Origin: Niveibacterium sp. SC-1
Lineage (GTDB): Bacteria; Pseudomonadota; Gammaproteobacteria; Burkholderiales; Rhodocyclaceae
NCBI RefSeq assembly: GCF_038235435.1
Contig: NZ_CP151275.1
Location: forward strand, 4,774,001 to 4,838,000
Direction of reading: 5' to 3'
Length of the DNA: 64,000 nucleotides
Shown: piece after piece, positions 30,782 to 39,366 of the stretch
Layout of the letters: each line of letters starts with the position of its first letter
How positions within the stretch are numbered: position 1 is the first letter of the stretch
Position numbers and translations under genes: made by a program
The notes under the pieces: model-generated
The model's input: only the letters and a program-made list of their open reading frames with translations
Databases searched by the model: none
What the model was told of the DNA's origin: nothing

Positions 30782-31368
30782 CAGGTCTCGCCCGGGCCCA
30801 TCCACTGCGTGCGGCTGGGCGCGCGCCAGCGGCCCAGCAGATCCAGCATCGCGGCCGGCGTGTCGGCGACCTGCAGCAGGTTGCGGGTCTCGCTGCCGAC
30901 GAAGCCTTCTTCCTGCGTCTGGTCGAGGAAGCCCAGCAGGTCGTTCCAGTAGCCCCGGGTGTTGAGCACGCCCACCGGCTTGTTGTGATAGCCCAGCTGC
31001 AGCCAGGTCCACACCTCGAAGAGTTCCTCCAGGGTGCCGATGCCGCCGGGCAGCGCGACGAAGGCATCCGAGTACTTCGCCATCATGGCCTTGCGGGTGT
31101 GCATGGAATCCACGACATGCAGTTCGGTGAGCCGCTGGTGCGCCACTTCCTTGGCGTCGAGCTTCTGGGGGATCACCCCGATCACCTTGCCACCGGCCTC
31201 CAGGGCCGCATCGGCCACCCGACCCATGAGGCCGACGCTGGCGCCGCCATAGACCAGGGTGATGCCGCGCTGCGCCATCAAGGCACCCAGTTCGGCGGCA
31301 GCAGCCAGGTATTCCGGGCGCTTGCCCGGGCGCGATCCGCAATACACACAGAGGGAAGTCAATGTCAT
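30781..31368 (-). CDS. LOG family protein (cytokinin riboside phosphoribohydrolase type)
   Basis: 195 aa. The Rossmann-like LOG fold shows the N-terminal VYCGSRPG, GGASVGLMG, and the active-site motif PGGIGTLEELFE. Members hydrolyse nucleoside 5'-monophosphates such as AMP or cytokinin ribotides to base and ribose-5-phosphate; the bacterial role is often nucleotide housekeeping. No signal peptide. It is followed on the same transcript direction by the dispersed repeat, and preceded 13 bases upstream by the small lipoprotein gene. Confidence 0.9.
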   Translation of the reverse strand: MTLTSLCVYCGSRPGKRPEYLAAAAELGALMAQRGITLVYGGASVGLMGRVADAALEAGGKVIGVIPQKLDAKEVAHQRLTELHVVDSMHTRKAMMAKYSDAFVALPGGIGTLEELFEVWTWLQLGYHNKPVGVLNTRGYWNDLLGFLDQTQEEGFVGSETRNLLQVADTPAAMLDLLGRWRAPSRTQWMGPGET

Positions 31369-31380
31369 AGGGGGATCCCT

Positions 31381-31638
31381 TTATTCGAGGTTATGGGCGG
31401 AGAAGAGCACGGCCTTTCCGGCGACGAAGCTGACGCGGATGTTGCGCGCCTCGTCACCCCAGACACAGGCGCGCATCGCGAGGGTGTCGCTGCATTGCGT
31501 CGGTGTGCCGAGCATCCCGTACACATCGTCGAAGGATGTCCCGAGGGAGATCCTTTCGTAGTTCGCAGTCGTGAGCTTGCTGCAGGCAGTGAGCATGGCC
31601 ATGACGAGACAGGCGAACAGGAGGGCAGGACGGCGCAT
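31381..31638 (-). CDS. Small lipoprotein, BamE/SmpA-like fold
   Basis: 85 aa from the ATG at 31638; the frame extends 18 residues further but the signal peptide fits this start (MRRPALLFACLVMAMLTACS, lipobox LTAC). The mature part has the pattern YERISLGTSFDDVYGMLGTP typical of short BamE/SmpA-like lipoproteins, plus two Cys (TQCSD, RACVWG) that may pair. The function is unknown. It is 13 bases upstream of the LOG gene and probably in one transcript with it. Confidence 0.75.
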   Translation of the reverse strand: MRRPALLFACLVMAMLTACSKLTTANYERISLGTSFDDVYGMLGTPTQCSDTLAMRACVWGDEARNIRVSFVAGKAVLFSAHNLE

Positions 31639-31844
31639 GCGCGGGACCGGGCGGAAACAAGGGAGTCCCAGCATACACGCGCCGCGTTTCACCGCCGCGT
31701 GGGGCCAGCGCCCGCAGGTCGCGTGCGCCAGATCACGCTTACGAAGTTCTTAAGAGCGGCTTAGTCATGATTTAGCAACCTCCGTGCCGCGCGCTCCCTA
31801 GGCTTGCGCTCCTCAATCGTGAGAACCGAATCAGGAGCGAAACC

Positions 31845-32309
31845 ATGAGTAGTGCACTTCCCCGTCACGGCCTGTCGACCCCGACCGCCACCACTGAGCA
31901 GGCATCCGCGCCGGCCGCCACTGCCAGCGCCGCGAGCGTCTCCGCCGTGGCGCGGCCCTGGATGCTCGCCGCCGTGTTCTACCTGCTGGCCGGCGTGAGC
32001 CTGGGTTTCTACATGGGGATCAGCAACGACCACACCCTGCGCCCGGTCCATGCGCACATCAACCTGCTCGGATGGGCAACGATGGTGCTCACCGGGGTGA
32101 TCTACCAGTTCTTCCCGCGGGCTGGCGCGAGCCGCCTCGCCCGCGTGCATTTCTGGCTCTACCAGATTGCGCTGCCGGTCGACATGTTCTGCCTGGGTCT
32201 GATGTTCAAGGGGCACACCGGCATCATGCCGGTGCTCGGCGTGTCGACCACCTCGGTGGTGCTGGCGGTGGCGCTCTTCGTCATCAACGTGCTGCGGCAT
32301 CGCAGCTAG
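31845..32309 (+). CDS. Small membrane protein related to haem-copper oxidase subunit I
   Basis: 154 aa with an Ala/Thr-rich N-terminus of about 35 residues and four hydrophobic segments. The motif RPVHAHINLLGWATMVLTGV in the second segment is typical of small cytochrome-c-oxidase-like proteins found near nitric-oxide and cbb3 genes. It is far too short to be a catalytic subunit I. AGGAGCG lies 6 bases before the ATG. The gene stands alone; its metal content and function are unknown. Confidence 0.7.
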   Translation: MSSALPRHGLSTPTATTEQASAPAATASAASVSAVARPWMLAAVFYLLAGVSLGFYMGISNDHTLRPVHAHINLLGWATMVLTGVIYQFFPRAGASRLARVHFWLYQIALPVDMFCLGLMFKGHTGIMPVLGVSTTSVVLAVALFVINVLRHRS

Positions 32310-32367
32310 GCGTTGATCCGCTCAGCCGGCCGGTGCACGAAAAATGCGCACGATCCCCGCAATGCGC

Positions 32368-33705
32368 TCAGGCACTCATGTCCTGCAGACGCAGCGGCAC
32401 GCGTACCGCGAGGCGGAACTGGCCGCGGGCGGTCTTCTCGATCGCCAGGGCGGCGGTGCGCTCCTCCAGCCGCCGGCGCAGCAGGATGAGCCGGGCCTCG
32501 AGGTTGTCGCACAGGTCCGGCAGCGGCAGGCGGCTGTCCAGGCGCAGCTCCCGGTTCGAGAAGTCGGTGCGCCCGGCCGAGTGGTAGTCGTTGAGCAGCG
32601 CCCAGAGGATCGCGCCGGCCACGCCTTTGATCAGGTATTCCTCGCCGAGGAAGATGCTGTCATTGGGCGCGTAGCGGCGGACCTGCAAGGGCTCCACGTC
32701 GGACTGCGGCGCCGGCACGGGCGCGGCGAGCGCCTGTGCGGCGGTGTGCTGGAGCATGCGCAGCGAGAGCGCGAGCGAACTGCCCAGGCTCGCCAGCGCA
32801 TCTTCGTCGGCGTGCCAGAAGCGCAGGAACTGCGGGCTCTCCACATAGAGCACGCCCATGAGCTCGCCCGCCGCCACGAGCGGCACCGCGAGCTGGCTGT
32901 AGGAATCCGGCAAGCCCGGGAAGGGTACCGAGGCCCGGGCCACGTCGAGCAGGCCACTCTGTTCGGCCTGCTCGCGGATGGCGCGGCCGTAGCTGTATTC
33001 CGTGCTCTTGAAGCCGATGCGGATCGGCACCCGCTGCTCGGCGGCGACACCGATCACGCCCTCGCCATAGCGGATTTCCGCGCCCACGCCGGAAGTCTCG
33101 TAGCCACGGCTTGCCAGCGTGTAGAGCCGGCGCCCCATCTCGTCGGCCAACAGCAACATCACCTGCGGGATACCGAAACCCTTGACCAAGGCATCCAGGG
33201 TGCCGTCGATCAGGGACTCCAGGTCGGTGGCCTGCGCGATCGCCGCGTTGGCCGCGCGCAGGCCAGCCAGCAAATCCTGGCGCGGCGGCAGGGGTGGCAA
33301 GCCCTCCATCGGCACCGCCTCGATCGCCAGCACGCGATAGACATCCGCGCCGAGCAGCCGGAAGACCCCCTGCATCTGGAAGAAGGAGGCGATGCCCGCG
33401 AGCCGCGCCTTCATCCGCTCGAACAGCGGTCCCTCGTACTCGGTGCGCACGTAAAGCAGGGCGAGCTGGTACTGGCGGGTGGTGACCGGATCGATCACGT
33501 CCACCGTCGCCTGCGGGTTGGCGAGGATGTTGCGGCGGGTCTTGTTGAAGAACTGGTAAGACAGCGCGACGTGCTCGGCGTCCACATATTCGACCTGCGA
33601 GATCGCGGTCACGTTGGGCATGCCGTCCGCACCACAGGTGGCGAGCTCGGACGGCACCATGCCTTCGAGGCAAGCGCGCAGGTCGTCCAGCCGCAAGCCG
33701 CTCAC
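32368..33705 (-). CDS. PNPOx-like plus GAF domain protein
   Basis: 445 aa from a GTG at 33705 that overlaps the stop of the upstream gene (GTGA). Residues about 5-130 resemble the split-barrel pyridoxamine-phosphate-oxidase fold (VPSELATCGADGMPNVTAI ... QFFNKTRRNILANPQATVDV). Residues about 165-330 are a GAF domain (LESLIDGTLDALVKGFGIPQ ... LAVPLVAAGELMGVLYVES). The last 90 residues are a charged domain resembling a winged-helix or effector region. GAF domains sense small ligands or redox state, and the front domain may bind flavin or haem (inference). It forms an operon with the PNPOx-like gene before it. Confidence 0.78.
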   Translation of the reverse strand: MSGLRLDDLRACLEGMVPSELATCGADGMPNVTAISQVEYVDAEHVALSYQFFNKTRRNILANPQATVDVIDPVTTRQYQLALLYVRTEYEGPLFERMKARLAGIASFFQMQGVFRLLGADVYRVLAIEAVPMEGLPPLPPRQDLLAGLRAANAAIAQATDLESLIDGTLDALVKGFGIPQVMLLLADEMGRRLYTLASRGYETSGVGAEIRYGEGVIGVAAEQRVPIRIGFKSTEYSYGRAIREQAEQSGLLDVARASVPFPGLPDSYSQLAVPLVAAGELMGVLYVESPQFLRFWHADEDALASLGSSLALSLRMLQHTAAQALAAPVPAPQSDVEPLQVRRYAPNDSIFLGEEYLIKGVAGAILWALLNDYHSAGRTDFSNRELRLDSRLPLPDLCDNLEARLILLRRRLEERTAALAIEKTARGQFRLAVRVPLRLQDMSA

Positions 33706-34190
33706 GCCGCCTCCCCGGCCCCGGGCCCGGGCGTCTGCAGGAACACGGCCGAGGGCGTGAAGCTCACGGCGCACGCCTCGCTAAGCTCCAGCAGCAGGAT
33801 CTGGCGGACGTACTCCTCGTTCATGGACGACTTCAGAAGATCGTTCGCGAGGTGCTCGCGACTGCGCTGGGCGAGCGCGATATCGCCCTCGGCCAGCGGC
33901 TCGATCCGCGCGTCCGTGCCCTTGATCTGCAGGGTCTCGTGGGTGCTGGGCAGGACGAAGACGGCCGCCACCAGCCCGCTGGCCGCGATGTCGCGCAGCA
34001 GCTCCGTCGAACGCGAAGGCAGCAGCAGGATCCGCACGCGACTGCGCGCCGGATCGACTTCACACACGAAGGAGCGCGCCAGCGACGGCACCAGCCGCGC
34101 GTTGCGCGAGGCCACGGCAATCGCCAGGCCGCGTTGGATGAACTCGGCCTGTGGTGCGGTGAGAAGCGGCGACGCGGCGGACGAAGGCAT
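33702..34190 (-). CDS. PNPOx-like (flavin-binding split barrel) protein
   Basis: 162 aa. The arrangement of an N-terminal helix, LAIAVASRNARLVPSLARSF, RSRVRILLLPSRSTELLRDI and VAAVFVLPSTHETLQIKG matches small pyridoxamine-5'-phosphate-oxidase-related proteins that often bind FMN or haem. No signal peptide. Its stop overlaps the start of the GAF protein gene by 4 bases, so the products probably act together, for example as a sensor and partner (inference). The substrate or ligand is unknown. Confidence 0.65.
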   Translation of the reverse strand: MPSSAASPLLTAPQAEFIQRGLAIAVASRNARLVPSLARSFVCEVDPARSRVRILLLPSRSTELLRDIAASGLVAAVFVLPSTHETLQIKGTDARIEPLAEGDIALAQRSREHLANDLLKSSMNEEYVRQILLLELSEACAVSFTPSAVFLQTPGPGAGEAA

Positions 34191-34311
34191 CCATCGATCC
34201 TAGTGGTTCACATTTCTTTACCCAAGGCACATCCGCACGAAAAGCGCGGCCCCCAATCTGACACACGCCGCCTCCCGGCGTCTGCATTCCCTCTACCCCC
34301 AGGAGCGCACC

Positions 34312-34842
34312 ATGAACCAGCAACCCCGCGAGACCCCCTCCGCCCTGCCCGTCGGCCCGGCCTTCCCTTCCGGCCCGCTGCGCAGACGCTGGTTTTCTAC
34401 GGGCGCCGGGAGCGGCCTTCTTGCCGCCGCGGCCGGCTGGATCGGTGCGCGTCGCGTGCGCCACTACGCCTGGCTCGACGAACTGGCCGCCGAGCGCGCC
34501 GGCGACCAGGCGGCGATGGCCAGCAGCTGGATGCTCTCGCGCATCGAGGCCAGCTCCACGCAAAAGGAAAGGGTCGCCCGCATCGCGCGCGAAGCCGCCC
34601 AGAGCCTTTATCCGCTGCGCGGCCACCAGCACACGGCGCGCGCCCGCGCGGTGCAGATCCTCGCCGCGCCGACGGTAGACCGCAGCGCGCTGGAAGACCT
34701 GCGCAACGAACAGATTGCCCTGGTCGACGAAGCCTCACGTCGCCTCACCCAGGCCATGGCCGATGCCGCCGAGACCCTCGACGCCGGTCAGCGTGCCCAG
34801 CTTGCCGCGAGCCTCTCGCAAGGCCCGCTTTTCCAGATCTAG
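34312..34842 (+). CDS. Periplasmic CpxP/Spy-like heavy-metal sensor-type protein
   Basis: 176 aa. An Arg-rich N-terminus leads to one hydrophobic segment (about residues 30-45), then an all-helical, Arg/Glu/Gln-rich domain with the C-terminal pattern LDAGQRAQLAASLSQ, which resembles the LTxxQ repeats of Spy/CpxP. It may bind the histidine kinase three genes downstream or act as a chaperone in the periplasm (inference). GGAGCGCACC precedes the ATG. It begins a run of four plus-strand genes ending with a two-component system. Confidence 0.65.
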   Translation: MNQQPRETPSALPVGPAFPSGPLRRRWFSTGAGSGLLAAAAGWIGARRVRHYAWLDELAAERAGDQAAMASSWMLSRIEASSTQKERVARIAREAAQSLYPLRGHQHTARARAVQILAAPTVDRSALEDLRNEQIALVDEASRRLTQAMADAAETLDAGQRAQLAASLSQGPLFQI

Positions 34843-34864
34843 ACAAGGACAACGGAGCTCCCCC

Positions 34865-35161
34865 ATGAAGACCTTGACCGTGACCCATGGCGAATGGGTG
34901 CGCTATCGCACCAGCCTCGCGCTTGCCGACACCGTGTACCAACACCTGCAGGACGCTCTCGAAGGCGACGATGCGCAAGCGCGTCGTGCCGCCCAGAAGG
35001 AAGTGCTGCGCCTGGTGGAAGAAGCGCAACGCGTCCGCGGCGGCTGGCTGCTCGACAGCACCGACCAGACCCTCGAAGTCCTCGAGTTCGAGACCGAACT
35101 GCCGCGCGCGCTCTTCCCACGCGAGCGGCCCGACACGGCAGAATGGGCACCTGCCGCCTGA
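34865..35161 (+). CDS. Small protein of unknown function in two-component cluster
   Basis: 98 aa, soluble and mostly helical, with Glu/Arg-rich stretches (EGDDAQARRAAQKEVLRLVE). No signal peptide, no membrane segment and no family that I recognise. GGAG lies 9 bases before the ATG. It starts 23 bases after the CpxP/Spy-like gene and is followed about 95 bases later by the response regulator gene, so it is likely co-transcribed with them. Confidence 0.7.
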   Translation: MKTLTVTHGEWVRYRTSLALADTVYQHLQDALEGDDAQARRAAQKEVLRLVEEAQRVRGGWLLDSTDQTLEVLEFETELPRALFPRERPDTAEWAPAA

Positions 35162-35256
35162 GCGTCCGCGCGACGCCAGACACATCCTGACGCGGCCGGG
35201 GCGCTCACCCGGCCACGTCATCAAGACCGGCTCGGCCGGCCGCAAAAAAGGCCCGT

Positions 35257-35946
35257 ATGCCGCAACACATATTGATGATCGAAGACGACCACCGCCTCGC
35301 ACAGATGGTCGGCGAATACCTCGGCCAGGCCGGCTACCGCTTTGCCCATGCGGGTGACGCGGCCAGCGGACTGGCCGCGGTCTACGATCAGCCGCCGGAC
35401 CTGGTGGTGCTCGACCTGATGCTGCCGGACGGCGACGGGCTCGACGTCTGCCGCCGGATCCGCGAACGCACCGACGTGCCTGTGTTGATGCTCACCGCCC
35501 GCGGCGACCCCACCGACCGCGTGGTCGGCCTGGAAGTCGGCGCGGACGACTACGTGCCCAAGCCTTTCGATCCGCGCGAACTGCTCGCCCGGGTGCGTGC
35601 CGTACTGCGCCGGCGCAGCGCGCCCAGCGCCTCCACCGCGCTGCGCTTCGGCCGCCTGGAAATCGACCGCGACGCACGCGAAGTCCGCGTCGCCGGCCAG
35701 GCCGTGGTGCTCACCAGTCACCAGTACGACCTGCTGCTCACGATGGCCGAACACGCCGGCAAGGTGCTCTCGCGCGACCAGTTGATGGACCTGGTGCGCG
35801 GCACGCCGCTGGAACCCTTCGACCGCTCCATCGATGTGCACATCGCACGCATCCGCGCCGTGATCGAGGACGACCCCAAGCAGCCCCGCCGCATCCTCAC
35901 CGTGCGCGGCGCCGGCTACGTATTCGCCAAACTGCAGGACGCCTGA
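35257..35946 (+). CDS. OmpR-family response regulator
   Basis: 229 aa. The receiver domain (1-120) has the acidic pair EDD (9-11), the phosphorylated Asp53 in VVLDLMLPDGDG and the Lys in VPKPFD. The C-terminal winged helix (about 130-228) has the typical DVHIARIRAVIEDDPKQPRRI and VRGAGYVF. It is the partner of the histidine kinase starting 2 bases after its stop. With the CpxP/Spy-like gene upstream, an envelope-stress or metal-responsive role like CpxR is plausible. Confidence 0.96.
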   Translation: MPQHILMIEDDHRLAQMVGEYLGQAGYRFAHAGDAASGLAAVYDQPPDLVVLDLMLPDGDGLDVCRRIRERTDVPVLMLTARGDPTDRVVGLEVGADDYVPKPFDPRELLARVRAVLRRRSAPSASTALRFGRLEIDRDAREVRVAGQAVVLTSHQYDLLLTMAEHAGKVLSRDQLMDLVRGTPLEPFDRSIDVHIARIRAVIEDDPKQPRRILTVRGAGYVFAKLQDA

Positions 35947-35948
35947 AG

Positions 35949-37328
35949 ATGCACGACGCAAGCCGCCTCGAGGAACACCTGCGGCGCCAGGAGCAGCGCC
36001 GCGCCGAACACGCCACGCGGTGGGAAGCACGCATGGCGCGCCATGAGCAACGCCGGGCCGAGCGACGAGCCGACCTTGAGCAGCGTCTGCAAGCGGGTGA
36101 GCAGCGCCGCAGCGAACGCCGTGCCGACTGGCATGCGCGATGGGTCGAACACCAGGCCCGCTGCGATGAGTTCAGCACCCAGCGCGGCTGGCGTCGCGCC
36201 TGCATCTGGCGCGGCAAGCTCTATCTGCGCATCTGGTGCGCGATGCTGGCTTCGCTGGTACTTGCTGGCGTGCTGACCGCGCTTTCCTGGCGCCTGATCA
36301 GCAGCGACTGGCGCACCAACGAGCTGTCGCTGAGCACGCCGCAGGGCCAGGTCGTCGGCCTCGCGCAACTGCAACCCGATGAGGAAGCCGGCCACGGCGT
36401 CTTCCGCGTGACCATGCCCGACGGCACGCGCTACGTGGCGAGCTGGACCAAGCCTGACAAGCTCACGGAAATGAGCCTGCGCCTGCTCAGCGCAATCGCC
36501 ATGATCATCCTGGCGGTGGGCATCGTCGCCTACCCCATGGCCAAGCGCATGACCTGGCGGATCATCGCGATGCGTCGCTCAATGGATGCCTTCGGCGAGG
36601 GCGACCTGTCGGCGCGAATACCCGTGCGCGGGCACGACGAGATCGCGCATCTGGCCGCCGGTTTCAACTTGGCCGCCGAACGCATCGAAGCGCTCATGCG
36701 TACGCAGAAATCCCTGCTCGCCAACGCCTCGCACGAGCTGCGCTCGCCGCTCGCGCGCATCCGCATGAGCCTGGGGCTCCTGGGGGATGCCTGCGAGGGT
36801 CCGGCGCGGGTGGAGCTCGAACGCAGTGTCGGCGAGCTCGATGCACTTGTCGAAGAGATCCTCATCTCCAGCCGCCTCGACGCCCCCAACGGCCAGGGTG
36901 AAGTCTGTGAAGAGATCGACCTCACCGGTCTCGCCGCGGAGGAGTGCGCGCGGGTGGATGCCGAACTGCATCCGGAACACGTCGTGTTGCAGGGCAGCGC
37001 AAGACTGCTGAGGCGGATGCTGCGCAACCTGCTGGAGAACGCCCGTCGCCACGGCCAGGGTGCGCCGATCTCCGCACAACTGAAACGTGATGGCGAGATG
37101 ATCGAGATCCGCGTCTGCGATCGCGGCCCCGGCGTCCCCGAAGACCAGCGCGAGCGCATCTTCGAGCCCTTCTACCGCACGCCCGGCGCGAGCGAGAAGT
37201 CCGGCGGCGTGGGTCTCGGCCTGGCCCTGGTGCGCTCGATCGCGCGCCACCACGGCGGCGAAGTCCACTGCATCGACCACGAAGGCGGCGGTGCGTGCTT
37301 CGTCGTGCGTCTGCCTGCCAAGGCTTGA
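35949..37328 (+). CDS. Sensor histidine kinase with long Arg/Glu-rich cytoplasmic N-terminus
   Basis: 459 aa. Residues 1-91 precede the first membrane span and are extraordinarily rich in Arg, Glu, Gln and His with a repeated RRAER/RRSERRAD pattern, predicted coiled coil. TM1 is about 92-114, a small periplasmic loop about 115-175, TM2 about 176-196, HAMP about 197-250. The dimerisation helix has His262 in SHELRSPLARIR; the ATPase domain shows NLLENARRH, DRGPGVP and GVGLGLALV. It phosphorylates the response regulator encoded just upstream. The N-terminal extension is not usual for CpxA-type kinases. Confidence 0.95.
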   Translation: MHDASRLEEHLRRQEQRRAEHATRWEARMARHEQRRAERRADLEQRLQAGEQRRSERRADWHARWVEHQARCDEFSTQRGWRRACIWRGKLYLRIWCAMLASLVLAGVLTALSWRLISSDWRTNELSLSTPQGQVVGLAQLQPDEEAGHGVFRVTMPDGTRYVASWTKPDKLTEMSLRLLSAIAMIILAVGIVAYPMAKRMTWRIIAMRRSMDAFGEGDLSARIPVRGHDEIAHLAAGFNLAAERIEALMRTQKSLLANASHELRSPLARIRMSLGLLGDACEGPARVELERSVGELDALVEEILISSRLDAPNGQGEVCEEIDLTGLAAEECARVDAELHPEHVVLQGSARLLRRMLRNLLENARRHGQGAPISAQLKRDGEMIEIRVCDRGPGVPEDQRERIFEPFYRTPGASEKSGGVGLGLALVRSIARHHGGEVHCIDHEGGGACFVVRLPAKA

Positions 37329-37677
37329 AGTCACCTCAGGGCGACAGCCCTGAGTACGCACTCACGTCCTCTCCCCCCGGTCACCCACTGACGTGACGCC
37401 CTGAGGCGACGATTTCCTGCGCGGCGCATCAGTCGCCACGGGCCGCGATCCGCGGCGCGATTGCCCTCCAGCGCCGCGCCCGCGGCAGCCCGGAATTCTC
37501 CTGAAACCCTTGCCAGACGGGGCTCTACGCGCGAAGCATGGGCCGCGTCGCCGGTGCCGCGTGGCGCCTCGATCCGCCGTCGCGAAAGCCTTCAGGCACA
37601 TCGCTTGCAGGGCTGAGGAAATCGCAGCCCGCGGGCTGCGGTGCTTTCACCGCAAGCGCAAGGAAGGAAGAAGCCAC
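37329..37677. other. Gene-free interval between kinase and bactofilin
   Basis: About 350 bases without a supported gene. It contains a perfect 8-bp stem with GACA loop (CTCAGGGC/GCCCTGAG, 37336-37355) just after the kinase stop, lacking a T-run, which may be a factor-assisted terminator. A purine-rich AAGGAAGGAAG at the right end is the bactofilin ribosome-binding region. Confidence 0.6.
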
Positions 37678-38307
37678 ATGTTCTCCAGCAACAAATCGTC
37701 CACGCCCGGCTCACGCCCCGACAGCCTGCTCGACCGCCGGCCCCGCACGCCCGGCTTCGCGCCCGCCGGCGCCGTCCCAGGCCTGCGCAGCGACGCCGTC
37801 GCCAGCGCCAGCACCGAGTCCCAGATCAAGGAGGAAAAGCCCGTGGAAGCCAGGATCAGCGAAACGCGCACGGAGAACACGGCCACCGCCGCGGTTTCGG
37901 CCACGGCCGCGACCGCGACCGCCACCGAAGCGACCAACCGCCTGCTGGTCGGCCCCGAGGTCAAACTCAAGGGCGCCGAGATCCTCGATTGCGACACCCT
38001 GGTCGTGGAAGGCCGGGTCGAAGCGACCATGGACAGCCGCGTCATCCTGATTGCCGAGCGCGGCGCCTTCGCGGGCAAGGTCAGCATCGACGTGGCCGAG
38101 ATCCACGGCAGCTTCGAAGGCGAGCTGACGGTGCGGGACCAACTGATCATCCATGCCACCGGCCGCGTCAAAGGCAAGGTGCGCTACGGCAAGCTGGTGG
38201 TCGAATCGGGCGCCACGCTTTCGGGCGACGTCGAGACCCTCGCGGCCGAAACGAGGAAGGAAGAACCGCGCAAGCTGCAGACGCTGCTGGCGAGCGCCGC
38301 CGGTTGA
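37678..38307 (+). CDS. Bactofilin
   Basis: 209 aa. A disordered N-terminus of about 85 residues (Ala/Thr-rich) leads to the bactofilin core (about 88-190), a right-handed beta helix seen as short hydrophobic repeats: LVGPEVKLKGAEI, VVEGRVEATM, GAFAGKVSIDVAEIHGSFEG, ATGRVKGKVRYGKLVV. Bactofilins polymerise without nucleotide and organise envelope synthesis or polar structures. The N-terminal tail usually mediates membrane or partner binding. AAGGAAGGAAG precedes the ATG. No peptidase M23 gene is adjacent, unlike many bactofilin loci. Confidence 0.92.
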   Translation: MFSSNKSSTPGSRPDSLLDRRPRTPGFAPAGAVPGLRSDAVASASTESQIKEEKPVEARISETRTENTATAAVSATAATATATEATNRLLVGPEVKLKGAEILDCDTLVVEGRVEATMDSRVILIAERGAFAGKVSIDVAEIHGSFEGELTVRDQLIIHATGRVKGKVRYGKLVVESGATLSGDVETLAAETRKEEPRKLQTLLASAAG

Positions 38308-38331
38308 AACAAGGCCGGGGTGTAGCGGGGG

Positions 38332-38356
38332 CTGCCCCCGGCCTCCTTTTTGAGCG
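38332..38356 (+). terminator. Probable terminator after the bactofilin gene
   Basis: GC-rich hairpin (GGGGGC-TGCCCCC type) followed by CCTCCTTTTT, about 25 bases after the bactofilin stop. Confidence 0.55.
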
Positions 38357-38551
38357 GTTTTGTTTCGGGCGTCTGTTCGGGCTCGCGGGGGCCGGTTGAA
38401 TCCTGCCGGCGGGCGAGCGGCGCATCAGCGCCTTGCGAGTAGCTCGCGCAGCGCACGGCTGCGGTGGCCTCGGTGCGCTTGAAGCACCAACCCGGTTTCC
38501 AAGGGAACGGGAGCGGGCGGGACATGGCCGCGCCCGCAGTCCCAGCGGACG

Positions 38552-39292
38552 TCAGCGCAGCGAGAAGCGGCGGTTGTCCATTTCGAGTTCGTGCAGGTAG
38601 GCCTTGTCGCGTTCGAGTTGCTCACGCGCGGCCTCGGCGGCTTCGTATTCCGCCTGGCGGCGTTCGCGGCGCCGCGCCTCTTCGCGCCAGACGGCGGCCC
38701 AGCGGGCCTCGCGGTCTTGGGCGTCGGCCCGGTTGGCGTTCTCGGCCGTGATGCGGTCGACCTGCGAACGCACGTTCTCGAAGGAACGCTCGTTGCGGTT
38801 GGCCACGTCATTGCGCGCCCAGTCATTGACCAGGGGCGAGTTGTTCATCGAGACGTAGCCCAGTTCGGCGCGCCGCTCGGCCTCGGCCACGCGACGCTGC
38901 TGCGCCTCGGCATGCTCCTGCAGTTCAAGCGCCTGGTGGCGCATCTGCTCGCGCACCTGCACCGCGCCCCAGCCGTTCCATACGAGCAGCATCGCCACCG
39001 CCATACCCAGCGCCATGCAGATGCGCGACCCGTTGCCATTCGCCGCGCGGGCGATCTGGCCGGGATGGAAGCGGCGGGCGTTGAGCGCGCTGTCGTAGCC
39101 GGCGCGCTCCTGCGGATTGCCGAGGATGGCGTAGGCCTCACGCACGGCGATCAGGCAGGCTTCGCGCGCGGGATCCGGCCCGCCGTCGCGATCTGCGTGG
39201 CGCGACGACTCGACCAGGAAGGCTTCGCGGATCGCCGCGTCGCTGGCGTCTTCCGCAACACCGAGGATGTCGTAGAGCGATTGGCCGTGCAT
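38552..39292 (-). CDS. Membrane protein with J-like domain lacking HPD (copy 2)
   Basis: 246 aa from the ATG at 39292 with GAGGC 4 bases upstream. Residues 1-70 match a DnaJ domain (SLYDILGVAEDASDAAIREAF, later AVREAYAILGNPQERAGYD), but the essential HPD is HAD (His32-Ala33-Asp34). One membrane span follows (about 91-110). The rest is a Glu/Arg/Ala-rich coiled coil ending in QLERDKAYLHELEMDNRR. It is a paralogue of the next gene upstream on the same strand. Loss of the HPD proline suggests that it no longer stimulates Hsp70 normally (inference). Confidence 0.85.
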   Translation of the reverse strand: MHGQSLYDILGVAEDASDAAIREAFLVESSRHADRDGGPDPAREACLIAVREAYAILGNPQERAGYDSALNARRFHPGQIARAANGNGSRICMALGMAVAMLLVWNGWGAVQVREQMRHQALELQEHAEAQQRRVAEAERRAELGYVSMNNSPLVNDWARNDVANRNERSFENVRSQVDRITAENANRADAQDREARWAAVWREEARRRERRQAEYEAAEAAREQLERDKAYLHELEMDNRRFSLR

Positions 39293-39366
39293 GGGTGCCT
39301 CGCGTATTCGTGTTGTTCGAGGTGCTGCCGTCCGGGCGCCGACCACAGGCCGGCACCCTTGATCCA

